Of a stretch of DNA of 14,064 nt, positions 1-6,891 are shown piece after piece. This DNA comes from JABFRJ01 sp031409695 (GTDB taxonomy: Bacteria > Pseudomonadota > Alphaproteobacteria > Rhizobiales > Hyphomicrobiaceae). Within the stretch, counting starts at the first letter, position 1; each line of letters begins with the position of its first letter. The position numbers and the translations under genes are program-made. The DNA is taken from the NCBI GenBank assembly GCA_031409695.1, contig JANNXS010000242.1:1-14064 (forward strand), given 5' to 3'. The notes below the pieces were generated by a model. That model saw only the letters and a list, made by a program, of their open reading frames with translations. It was not told the origin of the DNA and ran no database searches.

Positions 1-1
1 C

Positions 2-1027
2 CACGCCAAGCGCGTGCTCTCGGTTGCCGTACACAACCACTACAAGCGACTCAATCATGCCGCCAAGAACAACGACGTTGAACTGGCCAAATCAAACATC
101 CTGCTCGTTGGCCCAACGGGTTGTGGCAAGACGCTTCTCGCCCAGACCCTCGCACGCATTCTCGACGTGCCGTTTACAATGGCCGATGCAACGACGCTAA
201 CTGAGGCTGGCTACGTCGGTGAAGATGTCGAAAACATCATCCTGAAGCTGCTGCAGGCCGCCGATTATAACGTCGAGCGCGCGCAACGCGGCATTGTCTA
301 CATCGACGAAATCGATAAGATAAGCCGAAAGTCTGACAATCCGTCGATCACACGCGATGTGTCGGGGGAGGGCGTCCAGCAGGCTTTGCTCAAGATTATG
401 GAAGGCACCGTCGCAAGCGTGCCGCCCCAGGGTGGCCGAAAGCATCCTCAGCAGGAATTCCTGCAGGTCGACACATCCAACATCCTGTTCATTTGCGGCG
501 GCGCGTTCGCTGGCCTCGAAAAGATCATCTCACGTCGCGGGCGTGGATCATCGCTTGGCTTTGGTGCCGTGGTGACGGGTCCAGACGAGCGCCGCACCGG
601 CGAAGTGTTGAAGAACGTTGAACCTGAGGACCTGTTGAAATTTGGCCTTATCCCAGAGTTCATCGGCCGACTGCCCGTGATCGCGACGCTGGAAGATCTC
701 GACGAAGCCGCCTTGATCCAGATTTTGACGTCGCCAAAGAACGCGATTGTCAAGCAATATCAAAGACTTTTCGAGATGGAAGACGTCAAGCTTACCATCA
801 CGCAGGACGCGCTGAAATCTATCTCGCGCAAAGCAATCGAGCGCAAAACAGGCGCGCGTGGCCTGCGCTCGATCATGGAAGCCATTCTACTTGACTCCAT
901 GTTCGATCTGCCTGGCCTCAAGGGTGTTGAAGAGGTCGTGGTCGGGCCCGAAGTGGTCGATGGCAATGCCCGCCCCTTGCGCATTCACTCGGATCGGGTC
1001 GCTGAAGACAAACCGGCGACAGCTTGA
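2..1027 (+). CDS. clpX: ATP-dependent Clp protease ATP-binding subunit ClpX, 5'-truncated by the window edge
   Basis: This is the AAA+ unfoldase that recognises tagged or damaged proteins, threads them through its pore and feeds them to the ClpP peptidase in the cytoplasm. The frame is open from base 2 (HAKRV...) with no stop before it, so the GTG at base 14 is internal. Roughly 85 residues, including the N-terminal zinc-binding domain, should lie upstream. Counting from that GTG, I see Walker A GPTGCGKT (33-40), pore loop GYVG (66-69), Walker B IVYIDE (94-99), the RKH loop (142-144), the ClpP-docking tripeptide as LGF (181-183), the arginine-finger segment EFIGRLP (215-221) and sensor II GARG (280-283). 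Two small departures from the usual alphaproteobacterial sequence are Cys in the P-loop, where Ser is common, and LGF for IGF. A strong hairpin follows the stop. The identification is essentially certain. Confidence 0.98.
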   Translation, partial: HAKRVLSVAVHNHYKRLNHAAKNNDVELAKSNILLVGPTGCGKTLLAQTLARILDVPFTMADATTLTEAGYVGEDVENIILKLLQAADYNVERAQRGIVYIDEIDKISRKSDNPSITRDVSGEGVQQALLKIMEGTVASVPPQGGRKHPQQEFLQVDTSNILFICGGAFAGLEKIISRRGRGSSLGFGAVVTGPDERRTGEVLKNVEPEDLLKFGLIPEFIGRLPVIATLEDLDEAALIQILTSPKNAIVKQYQRLFEMEDVKLTITQDALKSISRKAIERKTGARGLRSIMEAILLDSMFDLPGLKGVEEVVVGPEVVDGNARPLRIHSDRVAEDKPATA

Positions 1028-1050
1028 GTTGGGGGCGTTCCGGCCCTTAC

Positions 1051-1094
1051 GCGAACAGGCGCTGTGGTAACACGGCGCCTGTTCGCTTTGGTTT
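1051..1094 (+). terminator. Rho-independent terminator of clpX
   Basis: A perfect 12-bp inverted repeat (GCGAACAGGCGC at 1051-1062 and GCGCCTGTTCGC at 1075-1086) is extended inward by TGTG/CACG, including one G-T wobble. This gives a stem of about 16 bp around a GTAA tetraloop. TTTGGTTT follows on the plus strand at 1087-1094. It lies 24 bases after the clpX stop. The T tract is interrupted by GG, so termination may be incomplete. Confidence 0.85.
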
Positions 1095-1155
1095 GCGGTG
1101 ACCGCGACTGCATGACGCAATAAACCGCCGATACCAAAAATCGGTTGCTTTGTGT

Positions 1156-1204
1156 GACCTAGAGCGCGTTCCGATCCTACGGAATCGGAGCAGCGCGCTA
1201 GGTC
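1156..1204. repeat. Imperfect intergenic palindrome (REP-like)
   Basis: The outer arms are GACCTAG (1156-1162) and CTAGGTC (1198-1204). Inside them lie AGCGCG against CGCGCT, then CCGAT (1171-1175) against ATCGG (1184-1188), closing on a short CC-TAC-GG apex. Small bulges interrupt the stem. From memory this resembles the AGAGCGCGTTCCGAT-type palindromes scattered between genes in Bradyrhizobium and relatives; that is recall, not a search. It abuts and overlaps the tandem repeat that follows, suggesting one composite element. Confidence 0.75.
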
Positions 1205-1323
1205 TTTGCTTGGTCGCATTTTCAATGACGAACCGGGAAGCCACTTCGTCGGAAAATGCTCTAGGTCTTTGCTTGGTCGCATTTTCAATGACGAACCGGG
1301 AAGCCACTTCGTCGGAAAATGCT
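1198..1323. repeat. Exact 63-bp tandem duplication of a Hyphomicrobiales-type intergenic repeat
   Basis: Two copies (1198-1260 and 1261-1323) are identical at every position I compared, followed by a three-base start of a third (CTA). Each copy can fold: GCATTTTC (1216-1223) pairs with GAAAATGC (1252-1259), and GACGA (1227-1231) with TCGTC (1246-1250), around a loop containing ACCGGGAAGCC. The second copy folds the same way 63 bases later. On the minus strand the unit begins AGCATTTTCCGACGAAGTGG, a sequence I associate with a dispersed intergenic repeat of Bradyrhizobium-like genomes. The lack of divergence between copies suggests recent duplication. Confidence 0.9.
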
Positions 1324-1354
1324 CTAAGCTATTGCCTGCAGCCGTTACGTGGCG

Positions 1355-1378
1355 TGATTTCTTGGCCTGATTTCTTGG
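1355..1378 (+). repeat. Short direct repeat just upstream of proB
   Basis: TGATTTCTTGG occurs at 1355-1365 and again at 1368-1378, a 13-bp period, ending 14 bases before the proB Shine-Dalgarno. Spacing of about one and a quarter helical turns could suit a regulator, but it may equally be replication slippage. No function is assigned. Confidence 0.5.
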
Positions 1379-1392
1379 GCAAACCGTTGGAC

Positions 1393-1397
1393 GGAGG
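1393..1397 (+). promoter_or_regulatory. Ribosome binding site deciding the proB start
   Basis: GGAGG lies five bases before the ATG at 1403 and eleven before the alternative in-frame ATG at 1409. The spacing favours 1403, though both are possible. Confidence 0.65.
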
Positions 1398-1402
1398 CCT
1401 GC

Positions 1403-2542
1403 ATGCCGATGAGCGCAACACGCCCAGAATGGACCGCAGCCACTCGGATTGTGGTCAAGATCGGCTCGGCCCTTCTGGTAGATCGCATCAGCGGACGCTT
1501 GCGCGCCACTTGGCTGAACTCCATCGCTGATGATGTGGCGGAGTTGGTGGCAGCCGGCAAAGAGGTTGTTCTGGTGTCGTCGGGCGCCATTGCGCTTGGG
1601 CGGCATGTGATGGGCTTGGCCAAAGGTTCCCTCGAATTGGAACAGTCGCAAGCCGCGGCAGCGGTCGGGCAGATCTCGCTCTCAAGCGCCTATAGGGAAG
1701 CCTTCCAAACGCGTGGCCTGAAGACGGCGCAGATCCTGTTGACGCTTGGCGATACCGAGGAGCGGCGTCGGTATTTGAATGCGCGGCGGACGATGAACAC
1801 GCTGTTGGCGCATCAGGTGATCCCTGTCGTGAACGAGAACGATACGGTTGCCACAGCCGAAATCCGCTACGGCGATAATGACCGACTGTCGGCTCGCGTT
1901 GCGAGCATGATTACGGCCGACGTTTTGGTGCTGCTGTCTGATATCGACGGCCTGTACACGGCCCCGCCTGGCACCGACCCAAACGCCACGCACATTGCAG
2001 AAGTGCGCGCCATCACGCCAGAAATCGAGGCCATGGCGGGCGATGCTGGCACAGAACTTTCTAAGGGCGGCATGAAGACGAAGGTACAGGCCGGCAAGAT
2101 TGCCATGGCCTCCGGCACACACATGGTCATCACGTCAGGTAAACCGCTGCACCCACTGCGCCAGATCAATGAAGGCGCGCCCGCCACTTGGTTCCTTGCG
2201 GCTTCAGACCCAGTGACGGCACGTAAACGTTGGATCGCTGGTCAGCTGGAACCAGCCGGCAGCGTGCACATCGATGCCGGCGCCGAGAAGGCTCTGCTGT
2301 CTGGAAAGAGTCTGCTGCCCGCCGGCTTGACCAAGGTCGACGGCACCTTTGATCGCGGCGATGCGGTCGTGATCCGCGGCCCGGGCGGCGTCGAACTAGG
2401 CCGCGGTCTGATCGCCTACTCGAGTGCGGACGCAACTCTGATTGCGGGCAAGAAAAGCGCAGCAGTCGAAGCCATCCTCGGCCACGCCGGGCGCACCGAG
2501 CTGGTGCACCGTGACGACATGGCCTTATCGGCAGGACTGTGA
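1403..2542 (+). CDS. proB: Glutamate 5-kinase (ProB)
   Basis: Catalyses ATP-dependent phosphorylation of L-glutamate to gamma-glutamyl phosphate, the first committed step of proline synthesis in the cytoplasm. The 379-residue protein has the usual full length, with an N-terminal amino-acid-kinase domain (about 13-260) and a C-terminal PUA domain (about 275-365). Visible motifs are VVKIGSALL (17-25), VSSGAIALGR (58-67), VNENDTV (143-149), GDNDRLSARVA (157-167), LLSDIDGLYT (177-186) and SKGGMKTK (220-227), where many family members have GTGGM-TK. The partner gene proA is not adjacent, and obg is not upstream as it is in many rhizobia. It is separated from clpX by a terminator and repeats, so it is probably transcribed alone. 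No clear terminator is visible in the 136-bp gap before the convergent TRAP operon. Confidence 0.97.
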   Translation: MPMSATRPEWTAATRIVVKIGSALLVDRISGRLRATWLNSIADDVAELVAAGKEVVLVSSGAIALGRHVMGLAKGSLELEQSQAAAAVGQISLSSAYREAFQTRGLKTAQILLTLGDTEERRRYLNARRTMNTLLAHQVIPVVNENDTVATAEIRYGDNDRLSARVASMITADVLVLLSDIDGLYTAPPGTDPNATHIAEVRAITPEIEAMAGDAGTELSKGGMKTKVQAGKIAMASGTHMVITSGKPLHPLRQINEGAPATWFLAASDPVTARKRWIAGQLEPAGSVHIDAGAEKALLSGKSLLPAGLTKVDGTFDRGDAVVIRGPGGVELGRGLIAYSSADATLIAGKKSAAVEAILGHAGRTELVHRDDMALSAGL

Positions 2543-2678
2543 AATCGGATAGTGAACAGCGCCAACTGATCCGGCCAGTGAAAACCGCACGACGTGCTGC
2601 ATTGAATTGCACATGGTCCAGTGACTCGAGCACGGCGCGCCGATCAACGGTGACCGAGATTCAACGTCCAGCCGCTTT

Positions 2679-3998
2679 TCACTTCATCATTTCAGGTACA
2701 ATCAACCGCGGCAGGAAGAGCGATACATTCGGCCAGATGATCACGGCTGCCAAGACCACCAGCATTGGCACGAGCATGATCATCGTATCCTTGAGCGCAT
2801 ACCGCAGCCGGACACCCGCGACGGCGCAGGCAATCATCAGGCACATGCCATAGGGTGGCGTGACCAAGCCAAACGCCAACGAGACAATCGAGATGATGGC
2901 GAATTGTACCGGGTGCAAACCAACTGACAGCGCCAAGGGTTGCAACACAGTTCCAACAATGATGATGGCCGGAATTGCGTCGAGAAAGCATCCAACGACG
3001 AGAAAGCAGAAGGCAATGAAAAAGCCTGCCGCAATTGGCCCCATGCCCCAGGTCGAGACGTTGGCCAGGAGAGTTTCGGGGATTTTGTAGTAGGCGAGCA
3101 GCCAGCCGAATGCGCTTGCCGTGCCGATGCAGAACAGAGCGACGCCAGCCAAACGGCCCGTTTCGAGCAAGGCGTTGTAAAGTTCTTTCGGGCCGATTTC
3201 ACGATAGTAGAAAGCCGACAAGCCGATTGAGTAAAGTACAGCAATGGCCGCCGACTCTGTGGCTGTAAACCAACCGAGAAGGATGCCGCCGACAATCAGA
3301 AACGGTGTCATGAGTGCGGGAATAGCGTGCCAGACCGCACAGCGCATCTCTACCCAGGTGGATTTCTTGTACGTCGGATAGCCGCGGCGCACGGCATAAA
3401 CGTGGACTGTCACCATCTGCGCGCCCGCGATCAGCAGACCGGGAACGACGCCTGCCAGATACATCGCGCCGATGGATGTCGAGATCAGTCCGCCCCACAC
3501 GATCATCAGGATCGACGGCGGAATGATGACGGCCAACACGGCAGAAACGGCCGTGATCGCAATTGAGAACGAGAGATCGTAACCCTCCTTGGTCTGGGCA
3601 TCTATGAAGATCTTGGATTGGCTGGCAGCGTCAGCGGTCGATGAGCCGGATATGCCGGCAAAGAACACGGACAGCACGACGTTGATCTGCGCAAGCGACC
3701 CCGGCCAATGTCCGACCAAGGCTTTGGACAGCGCCACCAAGCGATCTGTAATGCCACCAACGCTCATCAAAATGGCAGTCAACAGAAAGAATGGCACGGC
3801 CAGAAGGATGAAAGAATTGTAGGCATTGAAGGTCTCTTGCGCCAGCATCATCATCGACAGGCGTGGCTCGATGAGGAGGATCGGCAGACAGGACAATCCT
3901 AACGCAAATGCCACGGGCACGCGCAGTGCCAACAACAATCCAAATGCACCAAACAGCGCCAGCGCTGCTTGCCCTGATGACAGAACGGTACCCGTCAT
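2679..3998 (-). CDS. dctM: TRAP transporter large permease subunit (DctM family)
   Basis: This is the main transport subunit of a tripartite ATP-independent periplasmic (TRAP) transporter, an inner-membrane secondary transporter normally driven by a sodium gradient. The 439-residue protein is almost entirely hydrophobic with about 11-12 membrane segments, a normal size for the family. Family signatures are GISGSSTADAA (115-125), IIPPS (158-162) and GLVTPPYG (377-384). The ATG at 3998 is chosen because it overlaps the TGA of the upstream small-permease gene as ATGA (3998-3995), indicating translational coupling. The open frame extends 35 codons further upstream, but that stretch is the other gene read in another frame. 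The symbol is family-level only; the substrate cannot be read from the sequence. Confidence 0.95.
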   Translation of the reverse strand: MTGTVLSSGQAALALFGAFGLLLALRVPVAFALGLSCLPILLIEPRLSMMMLAQETFNAYNSFILLAVPFFLLTAILMSVGGITDRLVALSKALVGHWPGSLAQINVVLSVFFAGISGSSTADAASQSKIFIDAQTKEGYDLSFSIAITAVSAVLAVIIPPSILMIVWGGLISTSIGAMYLAGVVPGLLIAGAQMVTVHVYAVRRGYPTYKKSTWVEMRCAVWHAIPALMTPFLIVGGILLGWFTATESAAIAVLYSIGLSAFYYREIGPKELYNALLETGRLAGVALFCIGTASAFGWLLAYYKIPETLLANVSTWGMGPIAAGFFIAFCFLVVGCFLDAIPAIIIVGTVLQPLALSVGLHPVQFAIISIVSLAFGLVTPPYGMCLMIACAVAGVRLRYALKDTMIMLVPMLVVLAAVIIWPNVSLFLPRLIVPEMMK

Positions 3999-4573
3999 TG
4001 TGTTTTGCCCCCCAGCAGAACGCGCATTTCGTCGACGATCTGCTCTCCTGCAAATACAATCCAAGTGATGCCAGCCATTGGCCATGCGATGTGAATCGTC
4101 CACAGTGGAAGGTCTGCCAACTCGGAGGTTCTGTTCCAGGCAAACCTCGTGAACTCAGTGCCGGCCCAAAGGAAGACAAAGGCCAGCGCCAAAATTCCCA
4201 GGCGTGCAACGATGCGGACTGCGGCCTCCGCCCGGCGGTTCAATTCCGGCCAGACGTCGACTTCGAAGTGCTGCGATTCACGCACCCCGACCATTGCCCC
4301 GATCATGATGGTCCAAATGAACAGAAAGCGTGCCATCTCCTCAGTCCAGATGTAGGAGGGAATGAAGGGCGTGTAGCGCGAGATGACCTGCAGCGTTACG
4401 GGGATGATGAGAATGCCGACACAGGCGGCCAGCATCACTTCAAGCACCCGCGCATACCCAGCCGTAAACCGCTTCCAAGGCCCGAGCGAGCCAATTGGAG
4501 CGCTTTGCGGCGGCGGCGGCGGCTGTACCAGCGGCGGCGGCCCATCCAGCGGCGCCCGTATGTCAGACGACAT
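3995..4573 (-). CDS. dctQ: TRAP transporter small permease subunit (DctQ family)
   Basis: This is the small membrane subunit that partners DctM and is needed for TRAP transport. From the chosen ATG at 4573 the protein has 192 residues and four predicted membrane segments (about 47-65, 82-97, 122-140 and 158-176). Family-typical sequence includes WTEEMARFLFIW (76-87) and HFEVD (102-106). Two upstream in-frame ATGs (4651 and 4594) exist, but only 4573 has a good Shine-Dalgarno (GGGGGAG, nine bases upstream). The N-terminus before the first membrane segment is unusually proline-rich (PPPLVQPPPPP at about 12-22). Its end overlaps the dctM start by four bases, and dctP lies 229 bases upstream on the same strand. 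Confidence 0.92.
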   Translation of the reverse strand: MSSDIRAPLDGPPPLVQPPPPPQSAPIGSLGPWKRFTAGYARVLEVMLAACVGILIIPVTLQVISRYTPFIPSYIWTEEMARFLFIWTIMIGAMVGVRESQHFEVDVWPELNRRAEAAVRIVARLGILALAFVFLWAGTEFTRFAWNRTSELADLPLWTIHIAWPMAGITWIVFAGEQIVDEMRVLLGGKTQ

Positions 4574-4582
4574 GTGTCCCGT

Positions 4583-4589
4583 CTCCCCC
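4583..4589 (-). promoter_or_regulatory. Ribosome binding site deciding the dctQ start
   Basis: GGGGGAG on the minus strand lies nine bases before the ATG at 4573. The alternative ATG at 4594 lies just upstream of this site and so cannot use it, and the one at 4651 is farther away still. Confidence 0.65.
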
Positions 4590-4778
4590 GGCATAAACGC
4601 GCTGCGATTCAGGCGCAGACCAACGCTTGCTATACTTCGGACGTCGCCCAAAGGAGCGTCGCGCAGACCTGAGCCCGGCAGTTTGCCTCGTGCCGCCGAT
4701 CAAGAGAATTGACCGACGGCATAACCGCTTTTTTGCTCGCACGCGGTCGCCCCACCAACCAAGCGCGCGGATACAATT

Positions 4779-4795
4779 GGTCAAGACATATGACC
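4779..4795 (-). other. Small hairpin in the dctP-dctQ intercistronic gap
   Basis: GGTCA and TGACC (5-bp perfect arms, 7-base loop) lie directly after the dctP stop. The stem is short and has no T tract. It could stabilise the dctP transcript 3' end or attenuate readthrough, as gaps behind binding-protein genes often do, or be fortuitous. The rest of the 229-bp gap (4574-4802) shows no gene or clear site. Confidence 0.3.
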
Positions 4796-4802
4796 GCTGG
4801 CA

Positions 4803-5807
4803 TTAGACAGCGTTGATCTTCGCGAAGATATCCTCAGCTCCGATTTCCTTGGCGTAAGTCGCCATGACCGGGTCGACCAACTTCTTCATGGCATCGCGCT
4901 CTTCAAACGGGATCCGCTTTAGCTTACCGGCCTTTTCGAGCGCGTCCAGCTTTGTCACTTCCTCGCTTGATTCAAGTGTCCGCGCGAAGTCGCCCGCTTC
5001 CGGACCCGCCTTCAAGATGGCGTCTTGGAGTTCTTGCGGCAATGTCTTGAGCGTTTTAACCGAGAAGCAGATCGGCCGGATTGATACCGCATGTTGCGTC
5101 ATGCAAAGACTTGACGCCACTTCGTAAAACTTCATGGCTTCCACGCCGGCAGCTTCGTTTTCACCCGCGGCAATCACGCCGTTCTGGATGGCGTTGTAGA
5201 CTTCGTTGTAGGCGATCACCGTCGGGCTCATTCCGGCTGCTGAAAATGTACGCGACCATATCGGCGCGCCCTGAACACGAACCTTGAGGCCCTTCATCTC
5301 GGCCAAATTTTTGAATGGTTTGTTCGAGAAAATGTTTCGTACACCGCCGCCAGCTGAGCCGATCAGCATAACTTCGGCCTTCTGCGCAACTTCGTCGGCG
5401 ATGGGCTTGAGCAAGTTGGCTGCAACCACCTTGTTCATATGTGCGATATCTTTGAAGACGAAAGGCGCGTCAATGAACGGCGCTGACTTGGCGAAGGTGC
5501 TCATGTGCGCAGGCGAGACAATGCCGTAATCCACGGCTTTGCCCTGCGACATGTACTCGAAATACTGCTTCTCAAGCCCCAGCGACGAGTTGCGGTGCAG
5601 CACGAAATTGACCGGCTTACCGTAGTATTTTTTTACCAGCTCCTCAAATTTCAAGAGGCCTTTGTTGAAGGCGTGATCGTCGCTGAATTGGACGGCACCG
5701 TTCAGTGTGATCGGCGCTTGGCCACGGACGATGGCTGGCATTGCAACAAGGCCGACCGTGGCCCCTATGCCTTTGATGATATGTCTGCGAGTCTTGACGT
5801 ATGACAT
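4803..5807 (-). CDS. dctP: TRAP transporter substrate-binding protein (DctP family), probable Tat substrate
   Basis: This periplasmic receptor captures the substrate and delivers it to the DctQM permease. The protein has 334 residues, usual for the family. The N-terminus carries a twin-arginine-like signal: TRRHIIK (6-12), a hydrophobic stretch (about 13-26) and a likely cleavage near IVRGQA (26-31). The mature part has the DctP fold signatures KGLKVRVQGAP (172-182), where Arg177 occupies the position that usually binds a substrate carboxylate, and NAIQNGVIAAGENE (205-218). The start at 5807 is fixed by GAGGAGGAA seven bases upstream; 25 further open codons upstream lack support. It is the first gene of the dctPQM operon. 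A conserved carboxylate-binding Arg suggests an organic-acid substrate, but the identity is unknown. Confidence 0.94.
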   Translation of the reverse strand: MSYVKTRRHIIKGIGATVGLVAMPAIVRGQAPITLNGAVQFSDDHAFNKGLLKFEELVKKYYGKPVNFVLHRNSSLGLEKQYFEYMSQGKAVDYGIVSPAHMSTFAKSAPFIDAPFVFKDIAHMNKVVAANLLKPIADEVAQKAEVMLIGSAGGGVRNIFSNKPFKNLAEMKGLKVRVQGAPIWSRTFSAAGMSPTVIAYNEVYNAIQNGVIAAGENEAAGVEAMKFYEVASSLCMTQHAVSIRPICFSVKTLKTLPQELQDAILKAGPEAGDFARTLESSEEVTKLDALEKAGKLKRIPFEERDAMKKLVDPVMATYAKEIGAEDIFAKINAV

Positions 5808-5814
5808 GGTGTCG

Positions 5815-5823
5815 TTCCTCCTC
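5815..5823 (-). promoter_or_regulatory. Strong ribosome binding site of dctP
   Basis: GAGGAGGAA on the minus strand, seven bases before the ATG at 5807, is close to the anti-Shine-Dalgarno ideal. It fits a highly translated periplasmic binding protein and decides the start against the longer open frame beginning at 5882. Confidence 0.75.
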
Positions 5824-5991
5824 GAATCTGGACCCGTCTGATGCGGGGCTTGCGGCACTATGCCAGAGCCAATGTGTCGCAACTAGTCGGAAAGGGAGCG
5901 GCGGCCATGCGCACCCGGCAATTGCGTGGACCACACCAAGATGCTTGTCCGTCACATGAACCCCTGCTCTGCTGGCCGATGAGATCCAGAC
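5824..5991. promoter_or_regulatory. Divergent promoter region between dctP and the deacetylase-like gene
   Basis: Both genes point away from this stretch, so at least two promoters or one shared control region are expected here. On the minus strand TTGCGA (5882-5877) is a possible -35, but the nearest -10-like hexamers, TAGTGC (5860-5855) and CATAGT (5862-5857), are poor or badly spaced. I see no clean operator palindrome. No regulator gene is adjacent. Confidence 0.35.
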
Positions 5992-6891
5992 ATGCCCGCA
6001 ATGCGACCCGAGCAGAGAATGCCCTATGCGGCGAGTATCGATCGACCGCGCCTCAAGCTCCCGGATGGCAAGGCGGTCGCCGTCTGGCCGGTCGTGAACG
6101 TCGAGCACTGGCTGATAGATAATCCGACGCCGCGCCAGGTGCTGGTTGCGCCAACGGGTGTGCAACTCTCGCCAGATATCCCGAACTGGGCCTGGCACGA
6201 ATACGGCATGCGCGTAGGTTTCTGGCGCTTTCTGGAGGCGTTTGAGCGCCGCGGCATCAAGCCGACGCTCGCAATCAATGGATCCGTGTGTACGGCATAT
6301 CCCCGCGTCACCGAGGCCGCCCATGCGGCGGGTTGGGAATTCATGGGGCATGGGTTCGTGCAAGTGCCGACGCATCGCGTTGAGGACCAGCCGGACATGA
6401 TCGCCAAGACAATGGCCGCGATAAAAACTGCGACTGGAAAGCCTTGCCGCGGCTGGCTCGCACCGGGCCTGACGGAGACGTTTGAAACACCCGATTACCT
6501 CGCGGCGGCGAGCATCGAGTACGTCGGCGATTGGGTGGTGGATGATCTGCCGTGTGCGCTAAAAACTGTGCACGGCAACATGCTGACCATGCCGTATTCG
6601 GTCGAACTCAATGACATTCCGGTGCTGATGATCCAACATCATTCGGGCGGCGAACTTGCGGCGCGGACGCTGGCCACGGCCGACCGGCTGATCGCTGAGT
6701 CCACATCGTCAGGCCCGTTGGGTGGCGCAAAGATTATGAGCTTTGCCATCCACCCCTACATCACCGGTGTGCCGCACCGGATTGCGGCGCTGGAGCAGAT
6801 GCTCGACGATCTCTTGGCGCGTAAAGAGCTGGTGTTCATGCAGGGCTGTGAGATCGCAGATTGGTATCAGGCGGCGGCTCGGGCGGTTTGA
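5992..6891 (+). CDS. Polysaccharide-deacetylase-fold hydrolase, PuuE/cyclic-imide-hydrolase-like
   Basis: This 299-residue protein belongs to the NodB/polysaccharide deacetylase superfamily but lacks the classic TFDDG motif of sugar deacetylases. Instead it has VVNVEHW (34-40), GWEFMGHGFVQ (114-124), RGWLAPGLTET (153-163) and FAIHPYITGVPHRI (251-264). That pattern resembles the PuuE allantoinase and cyclic imide hydrolase branch, whose members open cyclic amides rather than deacetylate glycans. There is no signal peptide, so it should act in the cytoplasm. It is divergent from the dctPQM operon and may process the imported compound, which is inference. In-frame ATGs at 5992, 6001 and 6019 compete and none has a strong Shine-Dalgarno; a stop at 5980-5982 bars longer versions. 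Fold-level assignment is confident; the reaction is not. Confidence 0.85.
   Translation: MPAMRPEQRMPYAASIDRPRLKLPDGKAVAVWPVVNVEHWLIDNPTPRQVLVAPTGVQLSPDIPNWAWHEYGMRVGFWRFLEAFERRGIKPTLAINGSVCTAYPRVTEAAHAAGWEFMGHGFVQVPTHRVEDQPDMIAKTMAAIKTATGKPCRGWLAPGLTETFETPDYLAAASIEYVGDWVVDDLPCALKTVHGNMLTMPYSVELNDIPVLMIQHHSGGELAARTLATADRLIAESTSSGPLGGAKIMSFAIHPYITGVPHRIAALEQMLDDLLARKELVFMQGCEIADWYQAAARAV

Larger units (their letters stand above)
1028..1402. other. Intergenic region between clpX and proB (375 bp)
   Basis: This is the longest gene-free stretch in the window. In order it holds the clpX terminator, about 60 bases with nothing recognised, an imperfect palindrome (1156-1204), an exact 63-bp tandem duplication (1198-1323), a short direct repeat (1355-1378) and the proB ribosome binding site. 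Open frames run through it on both strands, but they consist of repeat-encoded peptide duplicated with the DNA and look non-coding. I could not pick a convincing proB promoter; TTGCCT at 1332-1337 is only a weak -35 candidate. Confidence 0.7.

Noticed and set aside
1198..1323. CRISPR or phage attachment site
   Set aside because: There are only two abutting identical units with no spacers, no cas genes and no integrase. It fits a dispersed intergenic repeat better.
887..1651. Minus-strand open frame of 254 codons across the clpX-proB gap
   Set aside because: It is antisense to the ends of two real genes, and its middle is the 63-bp repeat translated twice. It has no recognisable domain and no sign of independent coding.
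2543..2678. Terminator between the convergent proB and dctM genes
   Set aside because: Short palindromes such as GCACGACGTGC and CGGCGCGCCG are present, but none has a usable loop and a following T tract.
3999..4103. N-terminal extension of the large TRAP permease
   Set aside because: It overlaps dctQ in another frame. The ATGA overlap at 3995-3998 gives the normal coupled start.
3908..4672. Plus-strand open frame of 254 codons antisense to dctM and dctQ
   Set aside because: The minus strand encodes clear TRAP permease motifs throughout. The plus-strand product is low-complexity and Arg/Pro-rich with no family resemblance.
4563..4784. Small minus-strand frame in the dctP-dctQ gap
   Set aside because: It has no recognisable domain, overlaps the dctQ start in another frame, and the composition is Arg-rich like a random GC-rich frame.
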